Part shown: positions 42,649-53,293 of the stretch, in pieces | Layout: each line of letters opens with the position of its first letter | Numbering within the stretch: the stretch's first letter is position 1 | Assembly: GCF_014837245.1 (NCBI RefSeq) | Contig: NZ_JACYFU010000002.1 | Location: 806,001-870,000, forward strand | Reading direction: 5' to 3' | DNA from: Devosia oryzisoli | GTDB lineage: Bacteria; Pseudomonadota; Alphaproteobacteria; Rhizobiales; Devosiaceae | DNA: 64,000 nucleotides | Program-made: the position numbers and the translations under genes | The notes under the pieces: generated by a model | What the model saw: the letters and a program-made list of their open reading frames with translations, nothing else | Databases searched by the model: none | Told to the model about the DNA's origin: nothing

Positions 42649-44405
42649 TCCGCGGCCTGCTTTTGCCTGCGGACCGGGGGTGCCGGTTGGGGCGCAGCTC
42701 GACCCGCAGCCGGGCCCTGCCCAAGCACCTGCGCCTTTGGACCGAAGGCGGTCAGTTTGCCGCCCTGGATCACCGCCACCAGGTCGACCTGCTCGAGAAC
42801 GCTGGGGCGGTGCGCCACCACCACCGCAATGCCGCCCCGTCCGCGAATGCCAGCGATGGCGCGGTTAAGGGCCTGTTCGCCCTCGGCGTCGAGAAAGGCA
42901 TTGGGCTCGTCGAGCACGACGACGAAGGGATCGCCATAAAGGGCCCGCGCCAACCCAATCCGCTGGCGCTGCCCGGCAGAGAGCGCCGTGCCCTGATGGC
43001 CCATCTGCGTGTCATAGCCATCAGGGAGGCGCACGATCATGTCATGGATGCCTGCGGCCATGGCCGCGGCGACAACACCCTTGCCGTCGCGACGGGGCGC
43101 GAAGCGCGAGATGTTTTCGGCAATGGTCCCGTCCATCAGGGCCACTTCCTGGGGCAAATAGCCCAGATACTGGCCCAGCACCTCCTCCTTCCATTGCGGC
43201 AGATCGGCGTTGTCCAGTCGAACGGAGCCGCGCAGTACAGGCCATATCCCCGTCATGGCACGAACCAGCGTCGTCTTGCCGCCGCCGCTGGGCCCGATAA
43301 TGGCCAGCGCCTCGCCGGCCTTGACCTCGAACGCCACTTCGGAGAGCAGCACCTGGCCGGTTGCGGGCGCGGCCACCGTGATCTTCTCCACCCGCAACGA
43401 CTTGGTGGGGGGCGGAAGGTCCATCGGTTCGGGGGCGTCAGCCAGAGCCACCATGGTTTCGCGCAGCCGCTTGTAGGCCTGGCGAGCGCCGATCATGCCC
43501 TTCCAGTTGCCGATAGCCATGTCGATCGGGGCCAGGGCCCGCGAGGCGGCCACCGACACCGCAATGATGGCACCGGCCGACATCTGTCCCTGGATGGTGA
43601 GATAGGCGCCCATGCCCAGAAGGCCAGACTGCAACAGCATGCGCAGCACCCGGGAGATGGCGCTGAATGTACCGGTCACGTCGGTGACCTGGGTCTGGAG
43701 CACAAGATGTTCGGTATTTGCCTCGGCATAGCGGCCGACGACGCGTCCCGAAATGCCCATGGCCTTGATGATGTCGGAGTTGCGGGCGTTGGAGTCCGCG
43801 ATGGCGTTGCGCGCGATATTGGACTGATGGGCCGCACTGGCCAATTTGCGCGACCTGAGCTCGGTCCAGACCGTCAGTAAGGTGAGGACCACTGCCCCGC
43901 CCAGGGTCATGGCGCCGAGGACCGGATGAAGGAAATAGACGAAGAGGACATAGAGCGGCACCCATGGCAGGTCGAAAAGGGCCGTCGGACCTTGGCTGCC
44001 CATGAAGGTGCGCAGCGTATCCACGTCGCGCCCCCGCTCCAGTGCCTCCGCCGTCGAAAAGCCGAAGCGGGGCATGTCCACGCTGACGCGATGTGCGACG
44101 GGGGACAGAATGCGGTCGATGCGCGCGCCGATGCGAACCAGCAACTGCGAACGGATGATGTCGAAGATACCCTGGAACAGGTATAGCCCGGCGGCGAGCA
44201 CTGACAGCGCCACCAGCGTCGGGATCGAGCCACTGGTCAGGGCCCGGTCGTAGATCTGCAGCATGTAGAACGAGCCGGTGAGGGCGAGAACGTTGATGAT
44301 GCCGGAAATCCAGAACAGAAACACGCCGATGCCCTTGAACTCGCGCTTGAGCATGGCGTCGTTTCGCTCTTCGGCGAGTGCCTTGGCAGATGCTGGCTTG
44401 GCCAT
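42645..44405 (-). CDS. Type I secretion ABC exporter (PrtD family)
   Basis: A 586-aa fused membrane and ATPase protein. Six hydrophobic helices occupy about residues 25-310 (IGVFLFWISGIINVLALTGSFYMLQIYDRAL is the family start). The ATPase has Walker A GPSGGGKTT (about residue 372), signature LSAGQRQRIGLARALYGDP and Walker B VVVLDEPNAFLD. It has no N-terminal C39 peptidase, the PrtD/AprD arrangement for large RTX proteins. The membrane-ATPase homodimer exports unfolded substrate through HlyD-type adaptor and TolC-like channel. Its stop overlaps the RTX start. It lies 57 bases after the peroxidase gene, its likely main substrate. Confidence 0.93.
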   Translation of the reverse strand: MAKPASAKALAEERNDAMLKREFKGIGVFLFWISGIINVLALTGSFYMLQIYDRALTSGSIPTLVALSVLAAGLYLFQGIFDIIRSQLLVRIGARIDRILSPVAHRVSVDMPRFGFSTAEALERGRDVDTLRTFMGSQGPTALFDLPWVPLYVLFVYFLHPVLGAMTLGGAVVLTLLTVWTELRSRKLASAAHQSNIARNAIADSNARNSDIIKAMGISGRVVGRYAEANTEHLVLQTQVTDVTGTFSAISRVLRMLLQSGLLGMGAYLTIQGQMSAGAIIAVSVAASRALAPIDMAIGNWKGMIGARQAYKRLRETMVALADAPEPMDLPPPTKSLRVEKITVAAPATGQVLLSEVAFEVKAGEALAIIGPSGGGKTTLVRAMTGIWPVLRGSVRLDNADLPQWKEEVLGQYLGYLPQEVALMDGTIAENISRFAPRRDGKGVVAAAMAAGIHDMIVRLPDGYDTQMGHQGTALSAGQRQRIGLARALYGDPFVVVLDEPNAFLDAEGEQALNRAIAGIRGRGGIAVVVAHRPSVLEQVDLVAVIQGGKLTAFGPKAQVLGQGPAAGRAAPQPAPPVRRQKQAAE

Positions 44406-44462
44406 GATCGGCCTCCCTTGGCAGGCGAGTGCCCGGCCGGCCTGGACCGGCCGGGCAGCGAC

Positions 44463-47400
44463 CTAGAGGTTGAAATCCGAGGATGTCAGGGTGTGCGTTC
44501 CGGTGATCGAGATCTTGAAGTCCGGATCCCCGCCATCGGTGTTGCCGGTTACGACGGTATAGTCCCCGTCCTCCCGCGCCTCGTGCGTCACGGCGATCTC
44601 GCCGGCCGCCGGCGCGCCAGTTACGAGGGTGAAGCTGTCTGCTCCCCCCAGCATGCCGGAGACGTCCAGCTTGTCGCCTGCCTCGAAGTTGACAATGGTG
44701 TCGCCATTGGCCGCCGCTGCACTGCCGAAGACGAACACATCCTCGCCGGCCCCCCCATCCATGACATTGACCGCATTGCTGGCCACGATCGTGTCGTTCC
44801 CCGAACCGGTCGTGACGTTTTCGATGCCGTAAAGCGTGTCGGTGCCGGACTGGGCGCCCGTAACGTGGCCGCGGCCACCGATGCCCGTCCCGAGGTTGAC
44901 GTGGACCGCCTGGCTGAGCGAGCCAAAATCGAGCGTGTCGGCGCCGGCTCCTCCATCGATCAGGTCGTTGCCATCGTTGATGCGACCGATGAAGTGATCA
45001 TTGCCTTCGCCACCGAACAGGTCGTCATTGCCATCGCCCCCATCGATCAGATCGTGACCTGCATCGCCCGAGAGCCAGTCATCCCCGGCCTCGCCGTAGA
45101 GCATGTCTTCGTCCTCGCCCCCCAGGACATCGTCGTCGCCCTCGCCGCCCCAGACAATGTCGCGACCCGCGCCGGCATCGGCGAAGTCATCGCCTGCGTC
45201 GAGGCGCGCCACGTCTGCGCCGGCCCCCGCGATCACGTAGTCGACCCCCGCAAGGCCGAAGATGAGGTCGTTGCCCGAGGTTCCGATGAGGACGTCGCCT
45301 GAGGCCGTTCCCGCGATGGGTTGGCTCATGCTTCCGGCTCCGGCCCCGACTGGGGCAGCAGCACCATCATTGCCGTGCTGACCGTCGTCGTCGTCGTGAT
45401 CGTCATCGTCGCACAGGTCATCATCTTCGGGGTGCAGGACGACTTCCGTCGTGAGGTCGAAGTCGCCGGCATAGGAGACGTGATGCGTGCCATCGGACAG
45501 AGTGGAGAGGCCGGTGGTTCCGTCAAAGGTGCGCACGAAAGCTGCCGGGTCGCTGCCGCTCGGCAGCTCGACCACATCCTGTGGTCGCAGTGTTCCGATG
45601 ATGGTGTCGCTGCCACCATTCGAGCGGAAGACGATGCGGTGCGCAGAGGTCAGTGCCGAGATGTCGATGGTGTCGTTGCCATCCGTGCCATCGATGGTGA
45701 TGGTGCTGTAGTTGAGGCTCGTGGTGTCGAAGTTGCCGATCACCTCGATCGTGTCGCCGCTATTTGTCCCACCGTCAGGCGCCCCATTGCCGTTGTCGGC
45801 GGAAACCGCGAGCGTGTTGACTTCGATCTCCTCAATGTCATCGAGCTCTGCGATCACCGTCTCAACGCCGTTGACGGTGCGGGTGATGACGATTTCCGTG
45901 GAGCCGCGGAAGGTTGTCGCCAACGCAGTTCCCAGGCCGGCATTCTGGCCATTCGTGACCGCGTAGATGCGGAAGAGTTCCGCTCCGTTGACACCGCTCA
46001 GGCGATAGGTGTCGGTGCCGGCGCCGCCATCGACGACGTCCCGACCCTGGGTGCTGGTCTGTTCAATGACGTCATCGCCGTCATTGCCGAGAATGACGTC
46101 GTTGCCGCCGCCACCATTGATAACATTGCCGAGATTGTTGCCGATCAGGATGTTGCTGCTGCCGTTGCCGCTCAGCGTGCCATTCGTGTCGTATGCCAAC
46201 GTTGCCGTGGCCGAGTCGGAGTTGCTGCCGGTCGCGGTGTAGCGGAACGATCCACCGGCGCCACCACCAAACCCAGTGACGGGATCGGTGAAGCTGACCT
46301 GGCCATCGGCCCGCATGAAGCCGGAGAGGCCATTGACGTTGTCCGTTGCGGTGACACTGATTGCGCTATCCAGATCGACATCGTTGTTCAGCAGTGCCCA
46401 CTCAGGCACGGTGATCGCAGCGCCGCGGGCAATGTTGGTGACAATGCTGTCTGCCGACGCGCTGGTCGGATCCTCGACGGGAGTTATGGTGACCGTGTGG
46501 GTCGCCGGGGCGCTGTCGAGGTCGCCATCGCTGACGGTGACCTGGATCACGCGAGGCGTGGTCGAGGGGTTATCCGACGTATTGCGGAAGGTAACCGCCT
46601 GCACCGCGGCCTGATAGGCTTCAAGGCTGGCCTCGCCGGTCAAGGTGACGGTGATGGTGTCGGCAGTAGATGTCACCGAGCCGGTCACGCCAGCCGGCAG
46701 CGTGCCGACTGCCAGCGCGTCGCCGGCTGCAGCGTTGGTGAGAACGACGCGAGCGGACGCCAGAACCGCGCCATTATCGGAGATGACCGGTTCCGATGCC
46801 ACGGAGATGGCCGCCTTGCCTTCCTCGAAAGTGGAGGCAAGGTTGATATTGGGTGGGGTGAGTGCAGTGGTGCCGTTCGCCGAAATGACGAGATTGTCCA
46901 CGCTGAAACGTTCGGTATTGAGCTCGAAAAGACCATCCCGATCAGGCGTTCCCTCAAGCCGGAAGCGGATGGCCACATTGGAGCCAAAGCCCGAACCGCG
47001 AGGCAGGTTGATGGACTGGTTTCCGCCATTGTCCCCCGTGAAGGTCGCCAACGTGACGAAGTTGGCACCGTCTGCAGCGTATTCAAAATGCAGCCGCTCA
47101 TCGTCGTTGCCGAGTTGAATGAAGCCGAGAAAGACGTCCGAGTTCTGCGAAATGTTCTGATCGGACACGGTGAAGGTGACAGCGGCAGACGTCATCCCGG
47201 TCAGGTCCAGGGATCGGGTCAGGGTCGCGCCATCGGATGCGCCTGGGTTAAAGCGCAGTTCGTTGCTGTTGTTCTGGTCAATCTGGACATTGCCTGCCGT
47301 TACGGAATCCGCCCCGTCGCCTGCTTCGGCCCATGCGGTACTGAAGACGGACGGGCCATTATCGTTGGCGTTGGACGCGGCATTGAAATTGTCAGCAAAG

Positions 47401-50400
47401 ACCTTGGTTACGGTATCAAAGCCGTCCAGCGCGACAGCCGGGGCGGAATTGCGGAGGTCCACGGTCTGGTCCCTGAACTGCAGCAGTTCCACATTGAACA
47501 GGCGATCAACGCCTTCATTGCCCAGCGCACGTCCCGACAATGTGTCCAAGGGGGCTTCACCGGTGGTGATGTGCGCCACCGTGACGCTGCCGTCGGCGTT
47601 GCGGGTGATCTGGTAGTTTTCGAAGACGTCCCAGTAGACGGCGGTGTCGACATCGCCTTCCTGGCCACCGTCCCGAATTTCTCGCATCGCTTCGAGCTGC
47701 GACGGTTTGATGTCGCGGGAGAACATCAGCGCTTCAAGGGTCTTGCCGCCAAACAGGGTGGCACCGCTTACAGCGTCGAGCACCTGGGAGGTCAAGGAGC
47801 GCGCGGTAGCGAAGACGCTGCCCGCCGAGTCTCTGATCGCGATATAGACATCGAGCCATTTGTCGCCATCGATGATGTCATTGCCGGCCATGCCGCGGAG
47901 TGTGTCCGAGCCGCCGCCACCCAGCAGAATGTCGGACCCGTCGGAGGTATCCATCACCCCAACAAGCTTTTCCTTGGAGGGATCAATAACCTCGAAGGTG
48001 ACCGCACCTCCGTCCTCGCCCTGCACGCCCAGCAGGTTGTTGGGATTCCACACATCGAAGCGCTCGAGGTGGTCGACCAGTTCGCGCAGGCCCTTGATCA
48101 GGTCCAGGTTCTTTTCGAGCAGAACATTGGAGAAGCTTTCGATGGGCGCGTCGGCATCGACCTGAGTGGCGTTCCCGTTGGCATCGTAGGCGCCGATGAC
48201 GAACTCGCGGCCGGTCAGCTTGTCGTTCTGGTTCCAGCCGGAAAGACCTTCCACCAGGTCGTAGCGGTCACGCAGGATATTGTTCTGCTGGTTGACGAAG
48301 ATGCTGACGTTCATGTCGGCATCGGCGCCATAAGCATTGTCCTTGAACGTCACCCAATCGAAGCCGGCCATGCCGTTATTGCGGTTGATGCCGATGCCTT
48401 GAACCATGACGTCGTCGCCGGACTCGGCGTCGAAGTCGGTGTCGTTCTCCCCAGAAAGCATGATGTCATGGCCGATGATCCGGGAATTGAAAAAGAGCTC
48501 GGAATTGTCTCCGGTCAGGGTCGTCATGTTGCCCTGACCCTCCATCCAGTCATCGCCTTCATTGCCGAAGATAGTGCCGCCGCCCCCCGAGGCAGCGCGA
48601 ATGAAGTCGTCGCCTGTGCCACCGAACAGACTCTTGGCTTCCGAACCACCGGACAGCACATCCTTACCCGCGCCGCCGAACACCAGATCAAGGCCCATGC
48701 CGCCATTGATGACGTCATCGCCCGCTTCGCCCTTGAGGACGTCCGCATCGCCGATGTCGGTGCCGCTATCGGTGATGATGTCGTCGCCGGCACCGCCATG
48801 GATATGGTCGACACCGAAACCGCCCTCTATGCGATCATTGCCGCCTTCGCCCCAAACGGTATCGTCACCGGCGCCGGCGATAATGGTGTCGTCTTCATTG
48901 GTGCCGCCAATGACGACATGTTCGCCACCGAGGTATCTGATGTGGTCAATGTCTCCATCGTTGTCGCTGTCGATGCGGACAACCAGGGAATCCTGCCCCG
49001 TCAGAGCTGAAAGCACATCGCCCGGGCGGCTCGGGTCGTCACTGCCCAGGCCGGGGTTGTACTGCCTCGCCTGGTTCATCTCGATGATGTAGTCCGCCGT
49101 CTGGAAGGCCGCGCCGTTGATGTGCAGGCCGGTATCACCGGTATCGGTGTTGCGGCGGATCACGTCGGCAAAGCTGTCGCCTTCGAGTTCGGTGAGCAGG
49201 TTCATGCCTTGCGTGCGGCTCAGATAGTACATCCGGTCGCCGTTCTGCAGCTTTTCGATCTGCAGCTCGAAGACGAAGGTGAAAGTGGAGCCGAGCATGC
49301 CCCCGAAAGGCATGAGCGCTTCCGCCAGGCCACCGATCCAGAAATCGACGGCGTTAAGGCCGCCCAATGTCGGATCGTCGGCCCATGTGCCTGTGGCATT
49401 GAGGAAGGCGAGCCGCTCGTCCCGTTGCGCCGTTGTCTCCCCTTCGGCACCGAACACCAGGTTCCAGGCGGCCTCGCGCTTCTCCTCAACGGTGTCGGCC
49501 GCTAGAATTGTTGCATGCGTGCCGTAGGCGGCGATGAAATTGACGATGGAGAGGGGGTTCTTGATGTTCTGGGCGAAATCGGTCCAGCTCGAATAGGGCT
49601 TGAGGTAGCTGTCGTGTGTCTGGTCGAAAATCTGACGGCGCGCCTCGTTGAGCGAGGGAACGCCAGTTTCGCGTGCACGGGTCAGGTTGATGGTGGCGAG
49701 ATCGAGCGGCAGCCCCACGAGGTTGTTGCGCAGGGCGTCAGTAACGAACTCGTCGATTTCGTTGCCGGCCTGCCGGGTCATGCCGCGCAGTACGGCCCCG
49801 GCCGCTTGCTGCGCCGTCACGCCCTGCTGGTCGAACATGACCGGGTTGAGGAAGGCGTCCATCAGTTTTTCGGCGTGGGCATCGGGTGCGCCGCCGGTCA
49901 GCGACAGGATGTCCACGTTCTCGTTGAGCATCGAATGCCCGAAGCGGTAGACGACCTGGGCAAATTCCTCGAAGATCGCCCCCTCTATTTCGACCGAGTT
50001 GGAAAACACGAACGTGTCGATCTGGGGCGCGATGGCCCGGACGAACTCTTCAAAAATCAGGTGCTGGTACACCATCTCCGTCGAGAAGCGCGCTGCCTGG
50101 AACAGGCGCTCGCCATCCCACACCAGGGTTGAGACGTCTGCCGGGACCTCGGTGACGTCGACCAGCAACCACTCGTTGAGGAAAGCGATGTCGCCGCCCT
50201 CGAGCAGGCCATGCTTGATCTCTTCGACCTGCCGATTGTGTTCGCCGTGGAAGATCGTATGGACCGCCGTGAGCGCAATATTCTCATTACCCCGGCCATC
50301 CCCGACGATGAAATGGCGGTCGAGCAGTTCATTGTCATAGGTGGAGACGCCGCCGAACGCGTTGGCCGCCGCCTGAGCGTTGCCCGTTTCGGTATCGGCG

Positions 50401-52397
50401 TCAGCGGTCTGGACCCCACAGGTCACAGCACCGGTCTGCATGTTGCGATCGATGACGTATTGCCCGGGCGCAGCGGTGTGGGCAATGTCGTTGAGAAACG
50501 CGCGCCCGGCGGGCAGTGCCTGCATGGCGTCTATGGCACTGCCCAGGATCCCTTCTACGGCGCCATCGGGTGTGACGAGTTGCGGAAGACCATTGGCGCC
50601 GCGGACAAATTCGCCATAGAGGTCGGTCAGCACGGCGGGTACGGCATGGACGTTGAGGTCGCTGAGCTCGATGCCCAGCTTCTCGCGCGCCTGGTTCTTG
50701 ATATCCGCCCAGGTGGGCGGGCCACCAGCCGCGCCCTCCAGCATGTGGCCCGTGGCGATGGGCTTTCCATCCACCATTATGTATTCGCGCAGGAAGACCT
50801 GGTGCGAGGCATTGGAGGTATAGACCTGGTTGAGGTCGGTCCAGGGCGTGGTCTCGTTGCGGTGCTCACGGATGTCGTCGATGTTGCCGAGGATGCCGTC
50901 AGGCCCCGGATCGTTCGTGGCGCGGGTAAGCACCATGAAGTTGGTGGGGCTGCCCTGCACGTAGAGCGGGTCGTCGGGCATCAGGGGGACATAGACGGTG
51001 CCCGAGCCGCCTTTGGCGGTCAGGTCGAGGCCGTGATCGAAGAACTGGCCAAAGATGGTCATGAACCCATTGAACGAGGCAGTATCTCCCAGGTCGGCAG
51101 CGATGTTCTTGATGAACACATTGTCGCCGTCCATGCTGACGCCGTGGGTAGTCAGTTCATCAATAACGGCCTGTGCGGCTGCGTCAGCAACAGCCTGGGC
51201 CTCGGACGTGGCTGCTTCGCCCGTGGATATCCCATCGCGCGCCGCGACAGCGTCATCGAGTGCAGTCTGTGCTGCATCCAGCGCAGCGCTGGCGACGGAT
51301 AGTCCGACGTCAGCATCGGCCAACGCCGCTTGGGCCTGGGCAAGCCCGGCCGCGGCGGTGTCGACAGCGCTCTCGAGGGCCGACTGGGTTTGAAGAGCGC
51401 TCTGCAAGCTTGCTACGGCGGCTGAATGAGAGGCTTGGGCCAGGACGACGGCCTCGTCCGCATCCTCATCCTGCTCGAACTTGACGGCATAGTCCGCCGC
51501 AGCCGCTTCGCGCGCATCCACGGCGGCGAAATAGGCGGCAGCGTTCTGAGGAGAATTGTCGGCCTGGAAGGCGCTCAGTGCCTGTGCTTCGACCTGCTGG
51601 GCCGACGCCAAGGTCGCGAAGGCCAGGACGTACGCCGCCTGCGTTTGCTGTGCGGTGTTCTGTGCCGCCTGCAATGCAGCGAGCGCGCTATCCGCTGCAA
51701 CCTGCGCGGCTCCAACCAAAGGTGCGTGAGCCGCCAGGTTGGCATTGGCAGTGTCCAGCGCCGCCTGGGCATCGATGAACGCCTGCGTGGCTTGGGCCTG
51801 TGCGGTAGCGGCCGTATCAGCGGCAGCAATGGCGGCCTGAAGATCGACCTCAGCCCCATCGACCACGAGTTGGGCGGCCTCCAGCGCTGCCTCGGCAGCG
51901 GCCGCCGCGCCTGTCACCGCCGCCTGCGCCGTTTGCGCAGCCACCTGGAGCGCCATGATGTCACGCACAATGGCCAGAGACTCGGCCCCTGTGATGCCCA
52001 CAGACGCGAGCGCCGCAGCGATGGCCGCGGGATTGCTCAGAGTCTGATCGGCGACAAGATTGGAAATGATGCGCGGTTGGCTGTCATAGACGCTGCCCGA
52101 GTAGGACTCGTAGCTCGTTGGCGCACCGGTGCGGGGGTTTGCCTCGGCGGGGGCCCAACTCATGTCGAGCAGGCGCGTCATCGGCACATCGGATGCGCCC
52201 GAATAGGTATAGCCGGGCATGAAGTTGTTGAAGGCGCCGTCCACCGTGCGCAGCCCGGTCGGCATGAGGGGGCTCGAGATAAGTTGCGAAAGCGCCTCGG
52301 CCGGATCCATGCCCTGGTTGATCAAGCGCGTGTGCTCTTCGGCAAGCTTGATCTGCTTCAGGATGTGTTCCAGATCGCCTTTGATCAGAGTGACCAT
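44463..52397 (-). CDS. Giant secreted animal-type heme peroxidase with RTX repeats
   Basis: A protein of about 2644 aa. The start VTLIKGDLEHILKQIKLAEEHT is the usual N-terminus of these proteins, so I chose the ATG at 52397 over 52469. Residues about 150-420 are an Ala/Gln-rich heptad coiled coil. The heme peroxidase domain has distal FGQFFDHGLDL (His about 455), HTIFHGEHNRQVEEI (about 705) and proximal RFGHSMLNENVD (His about 821). RTX blocks lie at about 1160-1340, 1490, 2075-2120 and 2360-2565. A jelly-roll-like segment (about 1670-1840) and cadherin-like domains (about 1840-2065) sit between them. The C-terminus SSDFNL resembles type I export signals. It would act outside the cell on peroxide, halides or phenolics. 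First gene of the secretion operon. Confidence 0.92.
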   Translation of the reverse strand: MVTLIKGDLEHILKQIKLAEEHTRLINQGMDPAEALSQLISSPLMPTGLRTVDGAFNNFMPGYTYSGASDVPMTRLLDMSWAPAEANPRTGAPTSYESYSGSVYDSQPRIISNLVADQTLSNPAAIAAALASVGITGAESLAIVRDIMALQVAAQTAQAAVTGAAAAAEAALEAAQLVVDGAEVDLQAAIAAADTAATAQAQATQAFIDAQAALDTANANLAAHAPLVGAAQVAADSALAALQAAQNTAQQTQAAYVLAFATLASAQQVEAQALSAFQADNSPQNAAAYFAAVDAREAAAADYAVKFEQDEDADEAVVLAQASHSAAVASLQSALQTQSALESAVDTAAAGLAQAQAALADADVGLSVASAALDAAQTALDDAVAARDGISTGEAATSEAQAVADAAAQAVIDELTTHGVSMDGDNVFIKNIAADLGDTASFNGFMTIFGQFFDHGLDLTAKGGSGTVYVPLMPDDPLYVQGSPTNFMVLTRATNDPGPDGILGNIDDIREHRNETTPWTDLNQVYTSNASHQVFLREYIMVDGKPIATGHMLEGAAGGPPTWADIKNQAREKLGIELSDLNVHAVPAVLTDLYGEFVRGANGLPQLVTPDGAVEGILGSAIDAMQALPAGRAFLNDIAHTAAPGQYVIDRNMQTGAVTCGVQTADADTETGNAQAAANAFGGVSTYDNELLDRHFIVGDGRGNENIALTAVHTIFHGEHNRQVEEIKHGLLEGGDIAFLNEWLLVDVTEVPADVSTLVWDGERLFQAARFSTEMVYQHLIFEEFVRAIAPQIDTFVFSNSVEIEGAIFEEFAQVVYRFGHSMLNENVDILSLTGGAPDAHAEKLMDAFLNPVMFDQQGVTAQQAAGAVLRGMTRQAGNEIDEFVTDALRNNLVGLPLDLATINLTRARETGVPSLNEARRQIFDQTHDSYLKPYSSWTDFAQNIKNPLSIVNFIAAYGTHATILAADTVEEKREAAWNLVFGAEGETTAQRDERLAFLNATGTWADDPTLGGLNAVDFWIGGLAEALMPFGGMLGSTFTFVFELQIEKLQNGDRMYYLSRTQGMNLLTELEGDSFADVIRRNTDTGDTGLHINGAAFQTADYIIEMNQARQYNPGLGSDDPSRPGDVLSALTGQDSLVVRIDSDNDGDIDHIRYLGGEHVVIGGTNEDDTIIAGAGDDTVWGEGGNDRIEGGFGVDHIHGGAGDDIITDSGTDIGDADVLKGEAGDDVINGGMGLDLVFGGAGKDVLSGGSEAKSLFGGTGDDFIRAASGGGGTIFGNEGDDWMEGQGNMTTLTGDNSELFFNSRIIGHDIMLSGENDTDFDAESGDDVMVQGIGINRNNGMAGFDWVTFKDNAYGADADMNVSIFVNQQNNILRDRYDLVEGLSGWNQNDKLTGREFVIGAYDANGNATQVDADAPIESFSNVLLEKNLDLIKGLRELVDHLERFDVWNPNNLLGVQGEDGGAVTFEVIDPSKEKLVGVMDTSDGSDILLGGGGSDTLRGMAGNDIIDGDKWLDVYIAIRDSAGSVFATARSLTSQVLDAVSGATLFGGKTLEALMFSRDIKPSQLEAMREIRDGGQEGDVDTAVYWDVFENYQITRNADGSVTVAHITTGEAPLDTLSGRALGNEGVDRLFNVELLQFRDQTVDLRNSAPAVALDGFDTVTKVFADNFNAASNANDNGPSVFSTAWAEAGDGADSVTAGNVQIDQNNSNELRFNPGASDGATLTRSLDLTGMTSAAVTFTVSDQNISQNSDVFLGFIQLGNDDERLHFEYAADGANFVTLATFTGDNGGNQSINLPRGSGFGSNVAIRFRLEGTPDRDGLFELNTERFSVDNLVISANGTTALTPPNINLASTFEEGKAAISVASEPVISDNGAVLASARVVLTNAAAGDALAVGTLPAGVTGSVTSTADTITVTLTGEASLEAYQAAVQAVTFRNTSDNPSTTPRVIQVTVSDGDLDSAPATHTVTITPVEDPTSASADSIVTNIARGAAITVPEWALLNNDVDLDSAISVTATDNVNGLSGFMRADGQVSFTDPVTGFGGGAGGSFRYTATGSNSDSATATLAYDTNGTLSGNGSSNILIGNNLGNVINGGGGNDVILGNDGDDVIEQTSTQGRDVVDGGAGTDTYRLSGVNGAELFRIYAVTNGQNAGLGTALATTFRGSTEIVITRTVNGVETVIAELDDIEEIEVNTLAVSADNGNGAPDGGTNSGDTIEVIGNFDTTSLNYSTITIDGTDGNDTIDISALTSAHRIVFRSNGGSDTIIGTLRPQDVVELPSGSDPAAFVRTFDGTTGLSTLSDGTHHVSYAGDFDLTTEVVLHPEDDDLCDDDDHDDDDGQHGNDGAAAPVGAGAGSMSQPIAGTASGDVLIGTSGNDLIFGLAGVDYVIAGAGADVARLDAGDDFADAGAGRDIVWGGEGDDDVLGGEDEDMLYGEAGDDWLSGDAGHDLIDGGDGNDDLFGGEGNDHFIGRINDGNDLIDGGAGADTLDFGSLSQAVHVNLGTGIGGRGHVTGAQSGTDTLYGIENVTTGSGNDTIVASNAVNVMDGGAGEDVFVFGSAAAANGDTIVNFEAGDKLDVSGMLGGADSFTLVTGAPAAGEIAVTHEAREDGDYTVVTGNTDGGDPDFKISITGTHTLTSSDFNL

Positions 52398-52648
52398 TTT
52401 CAGCCCCCAATTGCTGCCCCACGGGGGGCCTGATTGTGCATTGGAGCAAGAATGGCCAGGAAAGGTCACCGCACGTAATGTCGGAAGGTCTGACGATTTT
52501 ATCGACCAAAGACTCGCGGTTACCTTGACCTTGGTCCAGTGTTTTGCGGTGACGGATCGACGTGGCGCGACTGGAAGGGCCTCGCCAGGGCGGCGTCCCC
52601 AGAAGTTTCGAATGTTGCACGGAAATGGAGGAGGAGGCCGCGCTTCGG

Positions 52649-53293
52649 TCAGGCGTCCAGGCTGTGCTGCGCGGCCAGGACGACTTCGACACGATTGCGG
52701 GCATTTAGCTTGACCATCAAATTGGTCATGTAGTGCTTCACCGTCTTCTCGCTCAGCTTGAGGCTTTCGGCGATTTCCCGGTTGGTGCGGGCGTGCATCA
52801 ACTGGCCTACGATCTGCCGTTCACGCAGGTTCAGGCGCACCGAGGCACTGACTTCACGAGCCCGGTCCCGGCGGCGCAACTCCATAAGCACCTCTGCCGC
52901 GTACTGGCGAGCCACATACATCTGTCCCGATGTCACGGCGTCGATGGCCTCGATGACCTCGCTGCACGGGCCTCCCTTGAGAACGAAACCCATGGCACCG
53001 GCGTCGAGCGCCTTCACGGCCGAATCCACGCTGGAAAAAGCGGTGATGATGATGACGCGCGTGTCCGGATAGGTCAGGACGATACGCTCAATGGTACCCA
53101 CAACATCGCCGGGCATGCTGAAATCCATCAGCAACACTTCAGGCGATGACTGCTGCACAGTCAGCATGGCGCCCGCCGCATCTGATGCCTCTCCGACGAG
53201 AAGCAGCTGAGCGCAATCGCCGATCAGCTCGGACATGCCTCGCAGCATCAGGGGGTGATCGTCTGCTATGGCAACTCTTATCTTGTCCCGCAC
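52649..53293 (-). CDS. NarL/LuxR-family response regulator
   Basis: A 214-aa regulator. The receiver has D11/D12, phospho-acceptor D57 in LLMDFSMPGD, the Thr of VIIITAFSS and the Lys of FVLKGGPCSEV. The C-terminal LuxR helix-turn-helix is LRERQIVGQLMHARTNREIAESLKLSEKTVKHYMTNLMVKLNARNRVEV (about residues 155-205). The GTG start at 53293 is the only one that keeps the receiver start. It is divergent from the kinase gene across a 400-base gap and 250 bases downstream of the peroxidase gene start, in the same direction as the peroxidase operon. Control of that operon is likely but inferred. Confidence 0.9.
   Translation of the reverse strand: MRDKIRVAIADDHPLMLRGMSELIGDCAQLLLVGEASDAAGAMLTVQQSSPEVLLMDFSMPGDVVGTIERIVLTYPDTRVIIITAFSSVDSAVKALDAGAMGFVLKGGPCSEVIEAIDAVTSGQMYVARQYAAEVLMELRRRDRAREVSASVRLNLRERQIVGQLMHARTNREIAESLKLSEKTVKHYMTNLMVKLNARNRVEVVLAAQHSLDA

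Noticed and set aside
40624..42939. A 771-codon open frame on the + strand opposite the RTX protein
   Set aside because: It mirrors the GGxGxD repeats and shows only VVALA-type low complexity. The - strand protein has clear domains.
45321..49010. A 1229-codon open frame on the + strand opposite the peroxidase
   Set aside because: It is the complement of the RTX and cadherin-rich coding region. GC-rich repeat codons leave the opposite strand free of stops. It has low-complexity composition, no ribosome site and no family motif.
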